A stretch of DNA of 64,000 nucleotides from Leishmania infantum JPCM5 (GCF_000002875.2 NC_009277.2:312501-376500); one strand, 5' to 3'. Shown: positions 19,180 through 30,015, counted from the stretch's first letter. Numbers and translations: made by a program. Notes: generated by a model from the letters alone, not told the origin.

Positions 19180-20540
19180 GGAGAGATGAGACGGCTGCTG
19201 TCTGGGTGCCGACACCAACACCCGTCGGCATACGCGATTTTTCGATGTGAGTCGATTCACAGACGGCGTGCGGCGCTCCCTTCCCCCTCCCCACGTCCTC
19301 ACGGCCACTTTCTGTTCTACGCGCACATTCCCATTGAGAGCCTGCAATTAGCGGCTTTAGGCATGGACTGCAGGGACATCCAGAGGGGTTGTCTACGTCG
19401 CCTTGTCTACGCAAGAGCACGCTTCCATCGCCGCTGCACACCTACAGCTCCATATTGGCGCTTATGCACCTTGAACGAGTGAGGTTCCTTCCGCAGGCAG
19501 AGGGCATCCTCTCTCTGTAGGCGGCGCACCCACATACAACCTCTATCGCCTCCCTACGCCTCTCCCCTTCCCTCTCTCAACGTGCCCTGAGGCTTCTCAT
19601 CGCATTCCTCTCTCCCTGCACATCGACACCCGAAGCCACACCCACGCAAGCGAAGAGACGCATCCAGGCAAACATCAGCAGCAGCCGAAGGAAAAGTGCA
19701 ATAGAAGAGGTGCCCTCCTTCTCAGACTCCCGCAGCGAAGGCGTCCGACCCGTGCAGGAGGAGACCCTACACTCCCTCTCTCCCTCCGAAAGGCCTCCTC
19801 TTCGCGGTCCGTCCACGCCATTACCGCTGGAGCCGACTCATACCCACGGGCACAGAGAAGGGACAGACACAGCCGTGTTGCTCCCCTTTCTCTGCTCGGT
19901 GGCGTAGTTGTGAGCTTGTGCGTGCTGTTCGTAGCTCCTCGGCCACCGTCTCTTTCTGTGCACCGCGCCTCAAACCGCCACTGCGGCGTTGGGGCATCCT
20001 CGTCGCCGTCCCTCGTTGCTGCTGCTTCGGTTTGCATTGCCTGTGCTCTCTCTGCTTTTAACTCACCCGCTCTGCAGGCGCGTCGTCATGTGAGCACGCT
20101 CGCGCATACGTCTGCGTCTGCTTGCATGTCTATGCGGGGGTGGGGGCCGATACGCTGACGGTGTGCGTTGCGACGGGCGTGAGTGGCTTGCTGTTGCGGC
20201 GTGCACCCCGTCCACCGGTATGCATCCATCCGTCACACCCTCTCAACAACGAAGTTTGCCCCACGTCTCCATCTCCCTCCTCCTCGTTGTTCTTGGTGCG
20301 TTGCATTCCTTGCTGTATGCCGCCTCGTGCGGGTACCCTTTTCCGCATATCTTGTCTTCCGCTGGGAGCCTTGCCAGCACTGTGCTTGTCTGCGTGCCGT
20401 GCGCGCACGGGCGTGTCCGTTTCTGTGCGCTTGTCTGTCGGCGCCTCTGCTGTGCGGAGCTTCGCGCTCATCTCTCTGGCTTCGTCACTGCTTGTTGGGA
20501 TACGCGCTTGCGTGCCGACTTACAGTCTCGCGCACGCCGG

Positions 20541-20611
20541 CTCTCCCTCCTGCTCGTGTCCTGTCGCGCTGCTCACTTGCCTCATCTCCACCCACTGGCG
20601 CACGCACACAG
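20541..20611 (+). promoter_or_regulatory. Predicted trans-splice acceptor for the gene at 20700
   Basis: A broken C/T-rich tract (about 20541-20600) ends in CACAG with AG at 20610-20611, giving an 88-nt 5'UTR before ATG 20700. The acceptor also supports using ATG 20700 rather than earlier codons in the same open frame, which would lie upstream of it. Confidence 0.45.
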
Positions 20612-20699
20612 GTGCATGTGGACACAACATCGTACAAGGCAAGCCACACGTGAAGTCCCCTTCGCAAGCCGTTCGGCTGCACCCCCTTCCTCCCACCGA

Positions 20700-23600
20700 A
20701 TGTGGCCTTCCCAGGCGCAGCAGAGGCTACCGCGACTGCTACTCGTCGTTGTGGGGACGGCGACGGTGGCGACGGCTGCGGGCGAGACAGCGGACGGCAT
20801 CAGTCATGATTTTTGGTGGTGGCTCGCCCTCGGGTTTTCCGGCTTCTTCATCGTGTTGCTCATATTCACGCTGCTGTTCTCCTGGAGCCGCTCCCTCGAT
20901 GCGTCTGTCTCGGTACCAGCATCGTCGCTCCACGGCAGACGCCACCAGCAGAAGCAAGACAACGTAGGACTTTTCGATGGCGCGACCTTCGTCTCGCCAG
21001 CCATGACTGCGATGCGTAATGCCAGCACCGGTATGGATGGCACAAGCCACGGCCCTGGTGAGGCTTCTGTGAGCTTGCTGCAGTACGCGGATCATACGAA
21101 CCGTTGCGAAAACGCCGAGATGATGGCGGCCGCCCTCGAAGGCGGCGTCACGCCACTCTCGCACTACGGTGAGCCTCCAGCACCGCAGCCGCCGGCGACG
21201 ACGACCGTGCTCTTGGCAGGACACAGGCCCAAGAAGGTAACGCCGGCATCGTCAAGACGATCACTCGACATTCATTTTCGCAGTGCTGCTACCGTGGCTC
21301 CGCGCGCTGCGTTGGCTACTCCGCCTGCCGCCGCCAGCCTTCCCAAACAGCTTCGGTCGTTTCCTCGAGCGCAGCGGCATCGTTGTCCAAACGACCTGGG
21401 AGAGGTGACGCCGGAGGCGGACGTGGATGTCGCTGTCAGCTCACTAGAAAACCCGCTGACTACCACTGACCTTCACAGAGCGGTGCCGAAGCTGCTAGCG
21501 GATCTCGTAGGCGGCTCCGCGCTACACTCCACACCAGCCGCAGCGGCAGGGAAGGGGAGGGGCGGCGACGACACCCCTCGCGACCTCCCTTTGGACGAGC
21601 TGACATTCTCTGGCGCGCCTGCGCTTGCGTGGCATGGTAAGCCCGCAACGCAACCCACATCCCCAGTGCCGTTGCAGCGAGCGTCTTCGCAGCCGCAGCG
21701 CAGCAGCTCTTCTGATGCGGTGAAGCAGTACTACTTCGGCTTCAAGCGCTCGCAGGAGACTGCCGCCACGGCAGCATGCTCGGAGTTTGTGCCGCGACGC
21801 GCGTGGCACGAGGCCGCACACGCACCGGTGCACCGCCGCTCCTCGCAGGCACGGCGGCGCCCTGCCGAAGTTCAGTCAGAGCCAGCACCGGGCGCAAGCC
21901 GTGAAGCGCTGCTCACGAACGCACCCACCACAACCGTGGCTGCGGCTGCGCTGGCTTCTTTGAGTCCACACGACGGCGCCATGTTCAAACCACTGACGCT
22001 GACGTTGGCGACGATGCCCCCATTTGCCGCGCGCGAGAGCGGCGACGCCACCTCGCTGACGGAGCTGGAGCCGTCTCCGCAGGGGCTTCACGTGGCTAGC
22101 GAGGATGGCGCTGCCGCAGCGGGGGCGGCCACGTGCCGGTCGTCGCCCCGCAAGTCGCAGCACGTCTCGTCGCTTTCACGGCGGAGGCTTCGCCCGGAGC
22201 TGTTTCGCGCGAGCGGCGATGGCGGCCCTGCAACAGCAAAGGCGGCTGTGTGCTGCGCGCAGTTCAACAAGCGCCCTGTCGCACAGCTGCATTCCTCAGA
22301 TGCGCGGCCTACTCGGCAGCTGCTCATTCTACATGCTGCGCCTGCATCGGCTAACTCGAAACCACGTGGGCACTGGCGCGACCGCCCGTTGTCGTCGCAG
22401 CCGCCAGTGCGCTCACGTGGCGGTGCTTCGTCGTCGTTGGCAGCTCAGCGAACAGCATCGGCTGGCAGCACGACAGCGGAGCGGTCGGTGAGCACAACAG
22501 TGACGAAGGGCGTGCCGCAGCTGTTCTTCGGCAAGCGTGGAGCATCGCCGGTGCGGCCGCCAGCGGCAGCAGCATCTTCCCAGCCCACCGCGGCGACGGC
22601 GAAGGGAGCTCGGGGCGGCAGTGGAGGCACAGCCGCGCGTAGGCCGCCCATCGCAAAGCCTCTGTCGGTAGACCATCTCACCGAGGCCCTCGCACCTGCT
22701 CTGGTGTCGCCGTCGGCTTTCTCCTCTGTGAGCCCGCAGCCAGCGGCAGCCTCGGTGGCGCGGGGCTCGCCCGCACCAACAATGTTCACCGCTGCCGGCG
22801 GCGCATCCATCAGCCCGTCGGGGTGGGCGGTCGCTCCGCACCGCGGCTCCTTCAGCCCCTCGATGAACGGCCGCTCGCCGCTCCATAACAGCCCACGACG
22901 AAAGCGGAGCGCAAGCCTGGTAACGTTCCTCGACAAGGACGATGTCCGTGCCGGCAGCGAGCCTCGTGGGGTCCACGCGCCACCGCCGCTTGCGCAGAAG
23001 GTGCAGCTGCCACAGTCGTGCGAGCTCTCTGCTGGGCCGCCCTCCTCATTCTATGCCTCTCCTTCTGCAAGCGGCAGTGCTGGGGCAGCTCGGCTAGAGC
23101 GTGTTTCCGACCCTGCAGCGGCTACAGCCGCAACGGGCGTCGATGTCGCTCCAGTCCTGCGGAATGCCGGCGTGGCTGTCGCACAGGGGCATCAGATCCT
23201 CACGCTGCCGAGCGCCGCCGCGGCGGTAGAGCGACGCCGGGCGCAGAGCCCCGCTACTCGTGAGCCAAGCGCGGCTGCACCAGCGACGCCGCCCCACTCG
23301 GCGACGACAGCAACGCCGCTGGAGCTGCCTACCGACGTGGCAGCGCGCCGCACCCCGGCGGCGTTGGCACAACCTGCGTTTCTCACCACCCGTCACCACG
23401 GAGGTGGTGCAACAGCGGCTGCTGCTCTGACGCCAGGCCCAGCTGAAGAAAGCCGCGGTATCGGCGCCGAAGAGAGCTGCGACAGCGATGATGGTGGCTC
23501 TGTGAGCAGCGGGGCAAGCACCGTTGCCGCCGGCATGTTACCAGCTGCTCCACGCGGCCGGAGAGGCACGTTTACCACGGTGCCGCCTGCTTCAACGGTC

Positions 23601-23924
23601 ACCGCGCAACAGCGGCAGTTGCATTCGACTGCGCCAGCCTACTCCGACGCCCGTCAGCAGCTTTTCTGCACCTCTGGAATCGAGGTCCTGCGCATCACGC
23701 ACCCGACCGGTGTGGTACAGGAGTCACCTGCACCGCTCTCTGCCCTGGCGCGGGATCCCCGACACTATGACCTGACGCACACCGCCTCGCACTACCCGTC
23801 CACAACATCAGGGCGTCACCTCCTTGCTGCCCACAGCAACGCAGCGCTGCCGGCTCGCTCCCACTTTTCAGGCGCTCAAGTCACAAATGCGTCGGCGACC
23901 CGCAGCACCGGCAGCATACATTAG
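20700..23924 (+). CDS. Signal-peptide/membrane-anchored orphan protein, 1074 aa
   Basis: The frame is open far upstream, but ATG 20700 is chosen because it directly starts a classic signal sequence and lies just after a good acceptor. Residues 1-28 look like a signal peptide (basic start, then LLLVVVGTATVATAA). A strong transmembrane helix follows at about 38-62 (FWWWLALGFSGFFIVLLIF...). The remaining 1010 residues are Ala/Ser/Pro-rich, mostly disordered and probably cytosolic, with scattered basic patches. A less repetitive piece lies near the C-terminus (about 980-1010, containing GIEVLRITHPTG). Only about ten residues would face the lumen or outside between the signal peptide and the helix, so it may be a membrane-tethered cytoplasmic tail. 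Stop TAG 23922-23924. No family recognised. Confidence 0.8.
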   Translation: MWPSQAQQRLPRLLLVVVGTATVATAAGETADGISHDFWWWLALGFSGFFIVLLIFTLLFSWSRSLDASVSVPASSLHGRRHQQKQDNVGLFDGATFVSPAMTAMRNASTGMDGTSHGPGEASVSLLQYADHTNRCENAEMMAAALEGGVTPLSHYGEPPAPQPPATTTVLLAGHRPKKVTPASSRRSLDIHFRSAATVAPRAALATPPAAASLPKQLRSFPRAQRHRCPNDLGEVTPEADVDVAVSSLENPLTTTDLHRAVPKLLADLVGGSALHSTPAAAAGKGRGGDDTPRDLPLDELTFSGAPALAWHGKPATQPTSPVPLQRASSQPQRSSSSDAVKQYYFGFKRSQETAATAACSEFVPRRAWHEAAHAPVHRRSSQARRRPAEVQSEPAPGASREALLTNAPTTTVAAAALASLSPHDGAMFKPLTLTLATMPPFAARESGDATSLTELEPSPQGLHVASEDGAAAAGAATCRSSPRKSQHVSSLSRRRLRPELFRASGDGGPATAKAAVCCAQFNKRPVAQLHSSDARPTRQLLILHAAPASANSKPRGHWRDRPLSSQPPVRSRGGASSSLAAQRTASAGSTTAERSVSTTVTKGVPQLFFGKRGASPVRPPAAAASSQPTAATAKGARGGSGGTAARRPPIAKPLSVDHLTEALAPALVSPSAFSSVSPQPAAASVARGSPAPTMFTAAGGASISPSGWAVAPHRGSFSPSMNGRSPLHNSPRRKRSASLVTFLDKDDVRAGSEPRGVHAPPPLAQKVQLPQSCELSAGPPSSFYASPSASGSAGAARLERVSDPAAATAATGVDVAPVLRNAGVAVAQGHQILTLPSAAAAVERRRAQSPATREPSAAAPATPPHSATTATPLELPTDVAARRTPAALAQPAFLTTRHHGGGATAAAALTPGPAEESRGIGAEESCDSDDGGSVSSGASTVAAGMLPAAPRGRRGTFTTVPPASTVTAQQRQLHSTAPAYSDARQQLFCTSGIEVLRITHPTGVVQESPAPLSALARDPRHYDLTHTASHYPSTTSGRHLLAAHSNAALPARSHFSGAQVTNASATRSTGSIH

Positions 23925-25023
23925 AGGGTGTGAGAGCGGGTTCAGGGAAGGGGGAGGGGAGGTTCTGTCAGCACTCATACTCTACGGACAGCAGCGGGTC
24001 CGCGAGTGAGCGGGTGGGTGCACCCGCCCCACATGCGCACGGCAACGTGCCTCCCCCCTCCCTCCCCCTTCCTTCCTCTCGCCGCACCGAGCGGGCGGGG
24101 AGGGAGGGAAGGGGTGCCCTTGGCACGTGCGGTTCTTGTTCGTTTTCGACCTCGTCGCCGTATGCGCCCGCCTTTTTCCCTTATGGATACAGCGCGCCGA
24201 AAGGCGCGGGAGTTGATGCCAGCAGACACAGGCCCACAGACAGACAGAGCGAGAAAGAGATTCACTTGCGAGCGTCTATTCTCCTTCTCCATTCCCCTGA
24301 TGAGAGTGCAAGCAGCAGCTTGCACGTGTGTGTGTGTAGGGGGGAGGGCGCCTGGCGAGGTGAGGTGGTACTTGGCGCTGATGGTGGCGTTGGGGAAGTG
24401 GGAACAACGCCTGCGTGTGTACGCGATTGTGTCTGTGTGTCTGTCTTGGTGTTCGCTGATGCTGGATGTCTCTCTCCCGCTCACTCTCCGCTGCCGTCAA
24501 TCTCGTCCTCGTCTCTCTCCGTCGTGTTCGTCTCTGTTGGCCGATATACGCATATTCCTTTGTTGGTAAGGCTCTGTCCAGCGTCATCGTTGTTTCGGTG
24601 TGCGTAAGACAACCCTTCCGCCGATGTGCCCCCCTCTCTCCCATCCGCTTGCCCCTCCGCCTTGGCTGATGGGTGGGGGCCGGTGTGGGTGGGCAGGGGA
24701 GTACAGGGCACTCGTGCGGTTGCTTACTTCGTGCTCATCGCTGTAACTCCTTAATGCGATCTTCATGTTCTCCTTTCATCTGGTATCGTTGCGGGAGGGA
24801 TCCCTCCCCAGCCGTCCCTTGATTGCTGATGAACCTTCCAGCTGTCGGTGACGCTCGCGGCAACGCACACATGTGCACCAACACACTCCGACGCACGCCA
24901 AGACAGGTGTTCCTGTGCAGCGCTTGCGTTAGCTGTGCCTGCCCCTTTACTCATCTTGATCATCGCCGGCGACGTGACGCATGTGGACTCTGCCCCCCCC
25001 CCCCCCCCACGTATTGCTCATCA
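23925..25023. other. Spacer after the 1074-codon gene
   Basis: GC-rich, C/T-rich 3'UTR and intergenic DNA with a TG run near 24327. The first 250 bases are open in another frame with fair third-position G/C, but the DNA is GC-rich in all frames, so I do not call it coding. Ends in a poly-C tract. Confidence 0.5.
24993..25008. repeat. Poly-C tract (16 C)
   Basis: Homopolymer run of 16 C just upstream of the predicted acceptor for the gene at 25228. Its exact length is likely to be uncertain in any assembly. Confidence 0.85.
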
Positions 25024-25097
25024 TCCACCGTGTCTCGCCCTGCGCTCTTCTCCTCTCCCCTCTCTCGCGCTCTGCCTGTCTGTGTTCGGCATGTAAG
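25024..25097 (+). promoter_or_regulatory. Polypyrimidine tract and predicted trans-splice acceptor
   Basis: A long C/T tract (about 25038-25085) is followed by AG at 25096-25097, which predicts a 5'UTR of about 130 nt for the gene at 25228. Confidence 0.5.
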
Positions 25098-25227
25098 CGC
25101 ACAGACGCACGGCCGCTGGCTGCTCAGCTGTCGCTGTTTTGCATCACCAACGGAATACAACCAGCAGTGCTAGCACCCCCTCCCTCTCCCACACCTCCTC
25201 CCCGCCCTCGCGCATCGATCACGTGTC

Positions 25228-28200
25228 ATGGCAGCGATAGCGTCAAAGGACACCGCAGGGGCGGCTGCCGCGGAAATAGAGTCGTGCATGAACCCTTTAT
25301 CGCCTCCACAGGAGTCATCCACGAGGGCACATCAGTGGCGGCTCGTGGATGTTGACAGAGACTCTGCAGCGACGGCACGCCCCGGCACCTCCGTGTGGTC
25401 CATGGACTCTTTCAGAGAATCCACTCTAAGCTCTCCGAGGAGCGACGACGTGGAGCTAGCGATGGTAGCACCCGCTCTATCGTGGAAGGAGGAACGGCGA
25501 CAAGCGTCGGGGGCCGCCGCTGCTGACCGAAAATCACCGCCGTTGTCAGGTGCCCCCCTGTCCTTGCAGGATCATGCGGCGGTATCGCATCGACTGCAGA
25601 ACCTTCAGATCAGAAACAGGGCGCAGAGGCAGGCCGTGCGCAGCAGCGACGTGAAGGAGGATGGCGCCGCCGCCGGTGATGGCGAGTGCCGCTCTTTCAC
25701 AAGGTGCGTGTTGCACTCGGAGGCCACAATGGAGAAGCGGTCGGTCTCGGTGGCGAGAACCCCTAGCACCGCCGCGCCACAGCCTCGCCTAACCGGCGAG
25801 CACCCGCAGCGTGCGCCCCCTTCGCAGGCGCAGCAAACCCATCCAAAGCATTCGCCGTTGCTGTCCTTCTGCCAGTTCGCGCCTCACCAGCTGCCACTGC
25901 AGGCGGCGTGGGTCTCCGGTGGCGGCCGTGCCGCCTTGAACCCAGGAGATGAGCCACTTAGCACAGCGTACACAGCGGCGGCGACCTCGGAGGCGAACAG
26001 CACCACATCAGGCATCTTTCCTGTTTCACAGTGGATCCGGGCTACGCTGGGTGTCCTTCCAACGCGTTCTCGTCCCCACAAGGAGACGGTGGCCACATCA
26101 CCGTTGCCTCCACAACCGGTGACGTTGGCGACTCGCAAGAACCCGCCTGCAGCACAGGCGGCCACGCAGCTGCACGAGCGTCGCGTGGCCGCGGCTCTGC
26201 AGTCCCAAAAGGAGATGCGCGAGTTCATGGTGATCATGCGGCGCATGGAGGCTGCGGGCGGAGCCAACGCGGTACGTCGGCAAACACATCAGCGCCGTCG
26301 CCGCGAGACGTGCGACGGTGCTGAGAATGGCCTTTTGGCGTGTTGGCGCGCCTCGCACCAGGCCACCACGCCCCGAAGCAACAGCACAGTCAGCCATCCA
26401 TCCGAGCAACCATCGTTGCATGGCAGCGCTGAGGCTGGTGACGGCGGCCGCGCCAGCATGGACGGCGAGGGGACAGACAAAGACGAGGCCAGGTCCTCGG
26501 CCACCTTCTCCGAGATGACGGAGCTCGACGAAGACGACCATATTGTCGCCACCCCCGGTCCCTACCTTCGCACGGGTAGTGCAGCTGGGCCTGTGCAGGC
26601 TACGCGGGTTCGCGGACGTCGCCGCGGAGCGCGCGGCGCTTCTGAAGTGGTGTCCTCCAAAACGTCAGCTGCCTCGGCGGAGGTAGCCGCTGCTGCAAAC
26701 ATGTCCCGCATGGCGGTCTACAAGCTGCGCGATCGGACGGCGCGGGGGTGGGTCGCGCTGCAGCACAGACGGGTAGCGTGCATGCGCGCCGGGACGCCGG
26801 TGCTACAGCGCGAGATTCAAGCGAGTCAGCAACGACTGCTGCACGCCTACAAGGGCAACACAGAAGGTAGTGGTGCGGGTGTGCAGGCGCAAGCGGGGCC
26901 CCGCGAGGCCATTGTGGAGGCTGCGACCACGGATGACGGGCTGATGAGCGTGGCAGGACTGCCAGATGGTACACCGAATCTCTTTAAGGTTCCGGTGGCC
27001 GGCAATCTGATGGCGCTGACCGTCTCGTGGGGCGGCATCCCCGACGATGTGCAGCCCGACGACGGCGCTGCCAGTAGCGATGACGACAGCGTTGATAGCG
27101 ATTTCTTGAACATGAGGCACTCGGCGGCGAATGCGAAGCGTGTGACGCAGGTACCAGCGGCGGACGGAGAGGCAGACGGGGTCAGGGGGAAGAAGAACAG
27201 CGGTGGCGGTAGTGGCGTCGGCGGCGGCAAGGACTCGGACCCACTTTGGTTTGGCGGTGATACTCCCCTCGCGTTGATCGCGGCGCCGGATCAGCGTAGG
27301 ACATCGCTGGCGCGATCCTCTTCTACGCTCAGCAACGGCACCTTGCGCAGCGCCAACGCCCAGACGTTGACATCCGTTTCGTGTCTTCTCGGTGGCGACG
27401 TGGCGACTCTAGAGCAGGCGGCCGACAAAACCACGTGCCTCTCAGCGCGTGCGTCCGTGGCCGCTGCCGCACCTGAAGCTGCGGCAGCGGCCGAAGAGGA
27501 GCAGTACCTACGCAACGAGCTACAGCGACGCCTGGCACAGGCAAGCGAGTGCACCATATACGGGCTGCACAACGCGCTGTGCGGCACGCGGGGTGGCCAC
27601 CCATCCAGGCCTGCGAGGACGGCAGCTGCTGCTACAGACCCCGGAGTCGTTGTTGGTGGTGCTGATGCGGCCCCGCTCAGCTCACCGGAGGTAGCGGCGC
27701 GCCGGCATCACCTGGGACAGAGCGCTACGTCACCCGATCTGCGATTCCCAGCGCAGCAGACTTTGAGTCGGCGCACGTCTGTGAAGATGCCTTCCATCAT
27801 ACAGACACGTAACGCCGCGATCACAACCCCTGCGTCCGCGACAGCTGCCGGCGCGCTGGAGCGACGTGCCGATGCATCCCTCTTTCCCCCTGACTCCTGC
27901 GGCTCCCCGAATCGGCGAAAGCGTCAGGGCCGTGCCCAACTCGGAAGCGACGCGGCAAACTCGATGAGTATACTCAGCTCTGTCCCCGCTGCGCCGCTCT
28001 CCACGCTGCTTTTACCCCTCGGGGGCGGCGGCGGCACGGCGGCGGCTGCGCGACCGCGCGCTGTGGCGGCACAGGCCATCACCTCTGTGCCATCTGCCTT
28101 CGGCGCGCAGACACCCGCGGACAGCCTTGCCGCCGCCGCCGCCGTGCCACCGCCGTCCGGCCGCCCCCGACGCAAGAAGAGCTTTCCAAAGCAGAAGACC

Positions 28201-30015
28201 GTGCGCCGACACAAGCCGCTGCCGCCTGTCATCGGCGTCGGCGAGCACGCAGCGGTGCTGCTCCAGCAGGAGTTGCTGGCTACGCGACGGTGGGAGCTGG
28301 AGGCGGAGCAGGCGCACGCCCACGACATTGAATGCACCTGCGCCATGCTGCAGCGACTGCGCCCGCTGCGAGAGCAGATGATGGCGTGCGACACGTGCCC
28401 GGGCACGCGGCGCACTGGCGCGGCGAAGCGTGTCGCTGAGGAGCCAACCAATCCACTGCTGCTGATGCGCAGCCGCACACTGCTATCACAGATGGCGACG
28501 CCCACGACGTTGCCGCCACCACCGCCGCCGGGGCTGTCGAATGCACGACTCCGCAACACCGCTGCGACTGCGAAGGGGATAGCGGCATCCCCGCCTCCGA
28601 GGCGCAACAAGGCGGACGCCGCCATCGCCCGTTCGCACCTGCCGCAGGCGGTGCTGTGCCGTCAACGGCAGCTGATCTACGACGAGGCGGTGCGGCTGGA
28701 CACTGGGAACCGGCTCGAGGCGCACACCGCCTACCTTGATGCCCTCACTCAACTCGCGCACAAGCACGTGCCCTCCGTATCGTGGCCTGCGGTGTCAGCG
28801 CTCATGAGCGAATTACGCGATCGCTTACAGCGCGAAGCGCAGCTGACGATCGGCGCTCCGTCAGCCACATGGGATGGCACAGCTAGTAAGCCGACCGTGC
28901 AGGCGGCCGCGATATCGTTGTCCTCGTCGGCGCTGGCGCTGACGGCGACGAAGCCAACGGCGAGGCGACTCAGCTCATCCTCCACGACGCCCTCACTGTT
29001 GCGGACCTCTGCGGCACTCCAAGCAAACCCACCAGCGCCACCGCCGTCCGCGCAACAATATGGTGGCCTGCAGCAGCTCATCGCTACCCACCTCGGCGTG
29101 CTCGAGTTGACGCAATGGCCGGTGCAGGAGGTGTTGCAGCACCTCGCAGCTCTCTATCGCGTCCCGCTCTCCCTCCTGCACGAGTGGATCGCGGAGCAGC
29201 AGCGGCGCTACTCGCGCTCGTACAGCTACGAAGAACGCTTTCTTGCAGTTGATTGCACCATTGCCGGGCGCGCGGCCACGGCCGACGCGGTGCTGCGACT
29301 CACGCTGCACCGCTGCCGTCGACCACCACTGGCACCGCTTCAAATCTCGCCGAGGACGGCAGGTAGCGAGAGAACGGGCTACGTCAACGGCCTCCAGCAG
29401 CAGCAGCCTTCTGGAGAGGAAGGGGGCCTGTACTACATTCGGGTGCGGTCGGCAGTGCAGTCCGTGGCGTCCACGGCGGTGCCGCTGAGCTTGACGGCAG
29501 CAGTCCCATTCTCGGGGGCGGCCGCCCCCGTGCACGCCTTTTCGGCGTCGTCCGGCAAAGGCGCGCACTCGTTGACGGTGCGCTCGCTCTCTGCGATGGC
29601 CTCCGATGCCTCCACGCTGCCGCCCTCATCGTGTGCCAGGGCTCTCAACTTTCTCGGCCAGACCTTGATTGTGAACTTGCTCTCCGCCGCCGCTACCGCC
29701 TCCGGCCGCTCGAGGGATCACCGGCGCCGCACCGCGACCAGAGGAACCCTTATCCACCGCAGCAATGGCAGCAGCGGCGCTGACGCCGACGCGGAGACCG
29801 ACGGCTCTGTACTGATGGTGGAGCTGATGCAGGCAGGTTGCACAACCCCTCTGGCGTGCGGGGAGCTAAACCTGCGCAAGCTCGGCTTCAACGCGCACAA
29901 CACGAACAATGGCGGCGGCGGCGGCAGTCGGATGCGCGCGCAGAACGTGCAGATCGCGCTGAGGCGCAAAGGCTACCGAAGCGCGATGCTGAGGACGACG
30001 CTGGAGATGATGTGA
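25228..30015 (+). CDS. 1595-aa orphan with coiled coil and possible C2-like C-terminus
   Basis: ATG 25228 to TGA 30013-30015. The N-terminal two thirds are Ala/Ser/Arg-rich with short charged helices, for example near 318-345 (QSQKEMREFMVIMRRMEAAG). A helical segment follows at about 1010-1050 (from VLLQQELLATRRWELEAEQ). A conserved-looking helical part at about 1275-1335 includes LGVLELTQWPVQEVLQHLAA and HEWIAEQQRRYSRSYSYEER. The last 180 residues alternate predicted strands and loops: FLAVDCTIAG, then LNFLGQTLIVNLLSA, VLMVELMQAG, ACGELNLRKLG and QNVQIALRRKG. This pattern resembles a C2-type beta sandwich, where a late G-x-L-x-L strand precedes the final strands, but the calcium-binding Asp residues are not evident. 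That assignment is inference. No signal peptide or membrane helix. No family recognised. Confidence 0.8.
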   Translation: MAAIASKDTAGAAAAEIESCMNPLSPPQESSTRAHQWRLVDVDRDSAATARPGTSVWSMDSFRESTLSSPRSDDVELAMVAPALSWKEERRQASGAAAADRKSPPLSGAPLSLQDHAAVSHRLQNLQIRNRAQRQAVRSSDVKEDGAAAGDGECRSFTRCVLHSEATMEKRSVSVARTPSTAAPQPRLTGEHPQRAPPSQAQQTHPKHSPLLSFCQFAPHQLPLQAAWVSGGGRAALNPGDEPLSTAYTAAATSEANSTTSGIFPVSQWIRATLGVLPTRSRPHKETVATSPLPPQPVTLATRKNPPAAQAATQLHERRVAAALQSQKEMREFMVIMRRMEAAGGANAVRRQTHQRRRRETCDGAENGLLACWRASHQATTPRSNSTVSHPSEQPSLHGSAEAGDGGRASMDGEGTDKDEARSSATFSEMTELDEDDHIVATPGPYLRTGSAAGPVQATRVRGRRRGARGASEVVSSKTSAASAEVAAAANMSRMAVYKLRDRTARGWVALQHRRVACMRAGTPVLQREIQASQQRLLHAYKGNTEGSGAGVQAQAGPREAIVEAATTDDGLMSVAGLPDGTPNLFKVPVAGNLMALTVSWGGIPDDVQPDDGAASSDDDSVDSDFLNMRHSAANAKRVTQVPAADGEADGVRGKKNSGGGSGVGGGKDSDPLWFGGDTPLALIAAPDQRRTSLARSSSTLSNGTLRSANAQTLTSVSCLLGGDVATLEQAADKTTCLSARASVAAAAPEAAAAAEEEQYLRNELQRRLAQASECTIYGLHNALCGTRGGHPSRPARTAAAATDPGVVVGGADAAPLSSPEVAARRHHLGQSATSPDLRFPAQQTLSRRTSVKMPSIIQTRNAAITTPASATAAGALERRADASLFPPDSCGSPNRRKRQGRAQLGSDAANSMSILSSVPAAPLSTLLLPLGGGGGTAAAARPRAVAAQAITSVPSAFGAQTPADSLAAAAAVPPPSGRPRRKKSFPKQKTVRRHKPLPPVIGVGEHAAVLLQQELLATRRWELEAEQAHAHDIECTCAMLQRLRPLREQMMACDTCPGTRRTGAAKRVAEEPTNPLLLMRSRTLLSQMATPTTLPPPPPPGLSNARLRNTAATAKGIAASPPPRRNKADAAIARSHLPQAVLCRQRQLIYDEAVRLDTGNRLEAHTAYLDALTQLAHKHVPSVSWPAVSALMSELRDRLQREAQLTIGAPSATWDGTASKPTVQAAAISLSSSALALTATKPTARRLSSSSTTPSLLRTSAALQANPPAPPPSAQQYGGLQQLIATHLGVLELTQWPVQEVLQHLAALYRVPLSLLHEWIAEQQRRYSRSYSYEERFLAVDCTIAGRAATADAVLRLTLHRCRRPPLAPLQISPRTAGSERTGYVNGLQQQQPSGEEGGLYYIRVRSAVQSVASTAVPLSLTAAVPFSGAAAPVHAFSASSGKGAHSLTVRSLSAMASDASTLPPSSCARALNFLGQTLIVNLLSAAATASGRSRDHRRRTATRGTLIHRSNGSSGADADAETDGSVLMVELMQAGCTTPLACGELNLRKLGFNAHNTNNGGGGGSRMRAQNVQIALRRKGYRSAMLRTTLEMM

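Larger units (their letters stand above)
17921..20540. other. Spacer between the 3340-codon gene and the next gene
   Basis: About 2.6 kb of mixed UTR/intergenic DNA. It contains the small ORF at 18430, a perfect TA-rich palindrome at 18903, a (GGT)n run at 19158, and a 98-codon ATG frame at 19186-19482 whose composition is too mixed to call a gene. No RNA gene recognised. Confidence 0.5.

Noticed and set aside
20163..20699. Upstream extension of the 1074-codon frame by 179 codons
   Set aside because: It has no coding bias, crosses pyrimidine tracts and the predicted acceptor, and would bury the signal peptide in the interior.
23930..24200. Possible coding continuation after the 1074-codon gene in another frame
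   Set aside because: The DNA is GC-rich in all frames here and the bias is not frame-specific; it contains purine and pyrimidine runs typical of 3'UTR.
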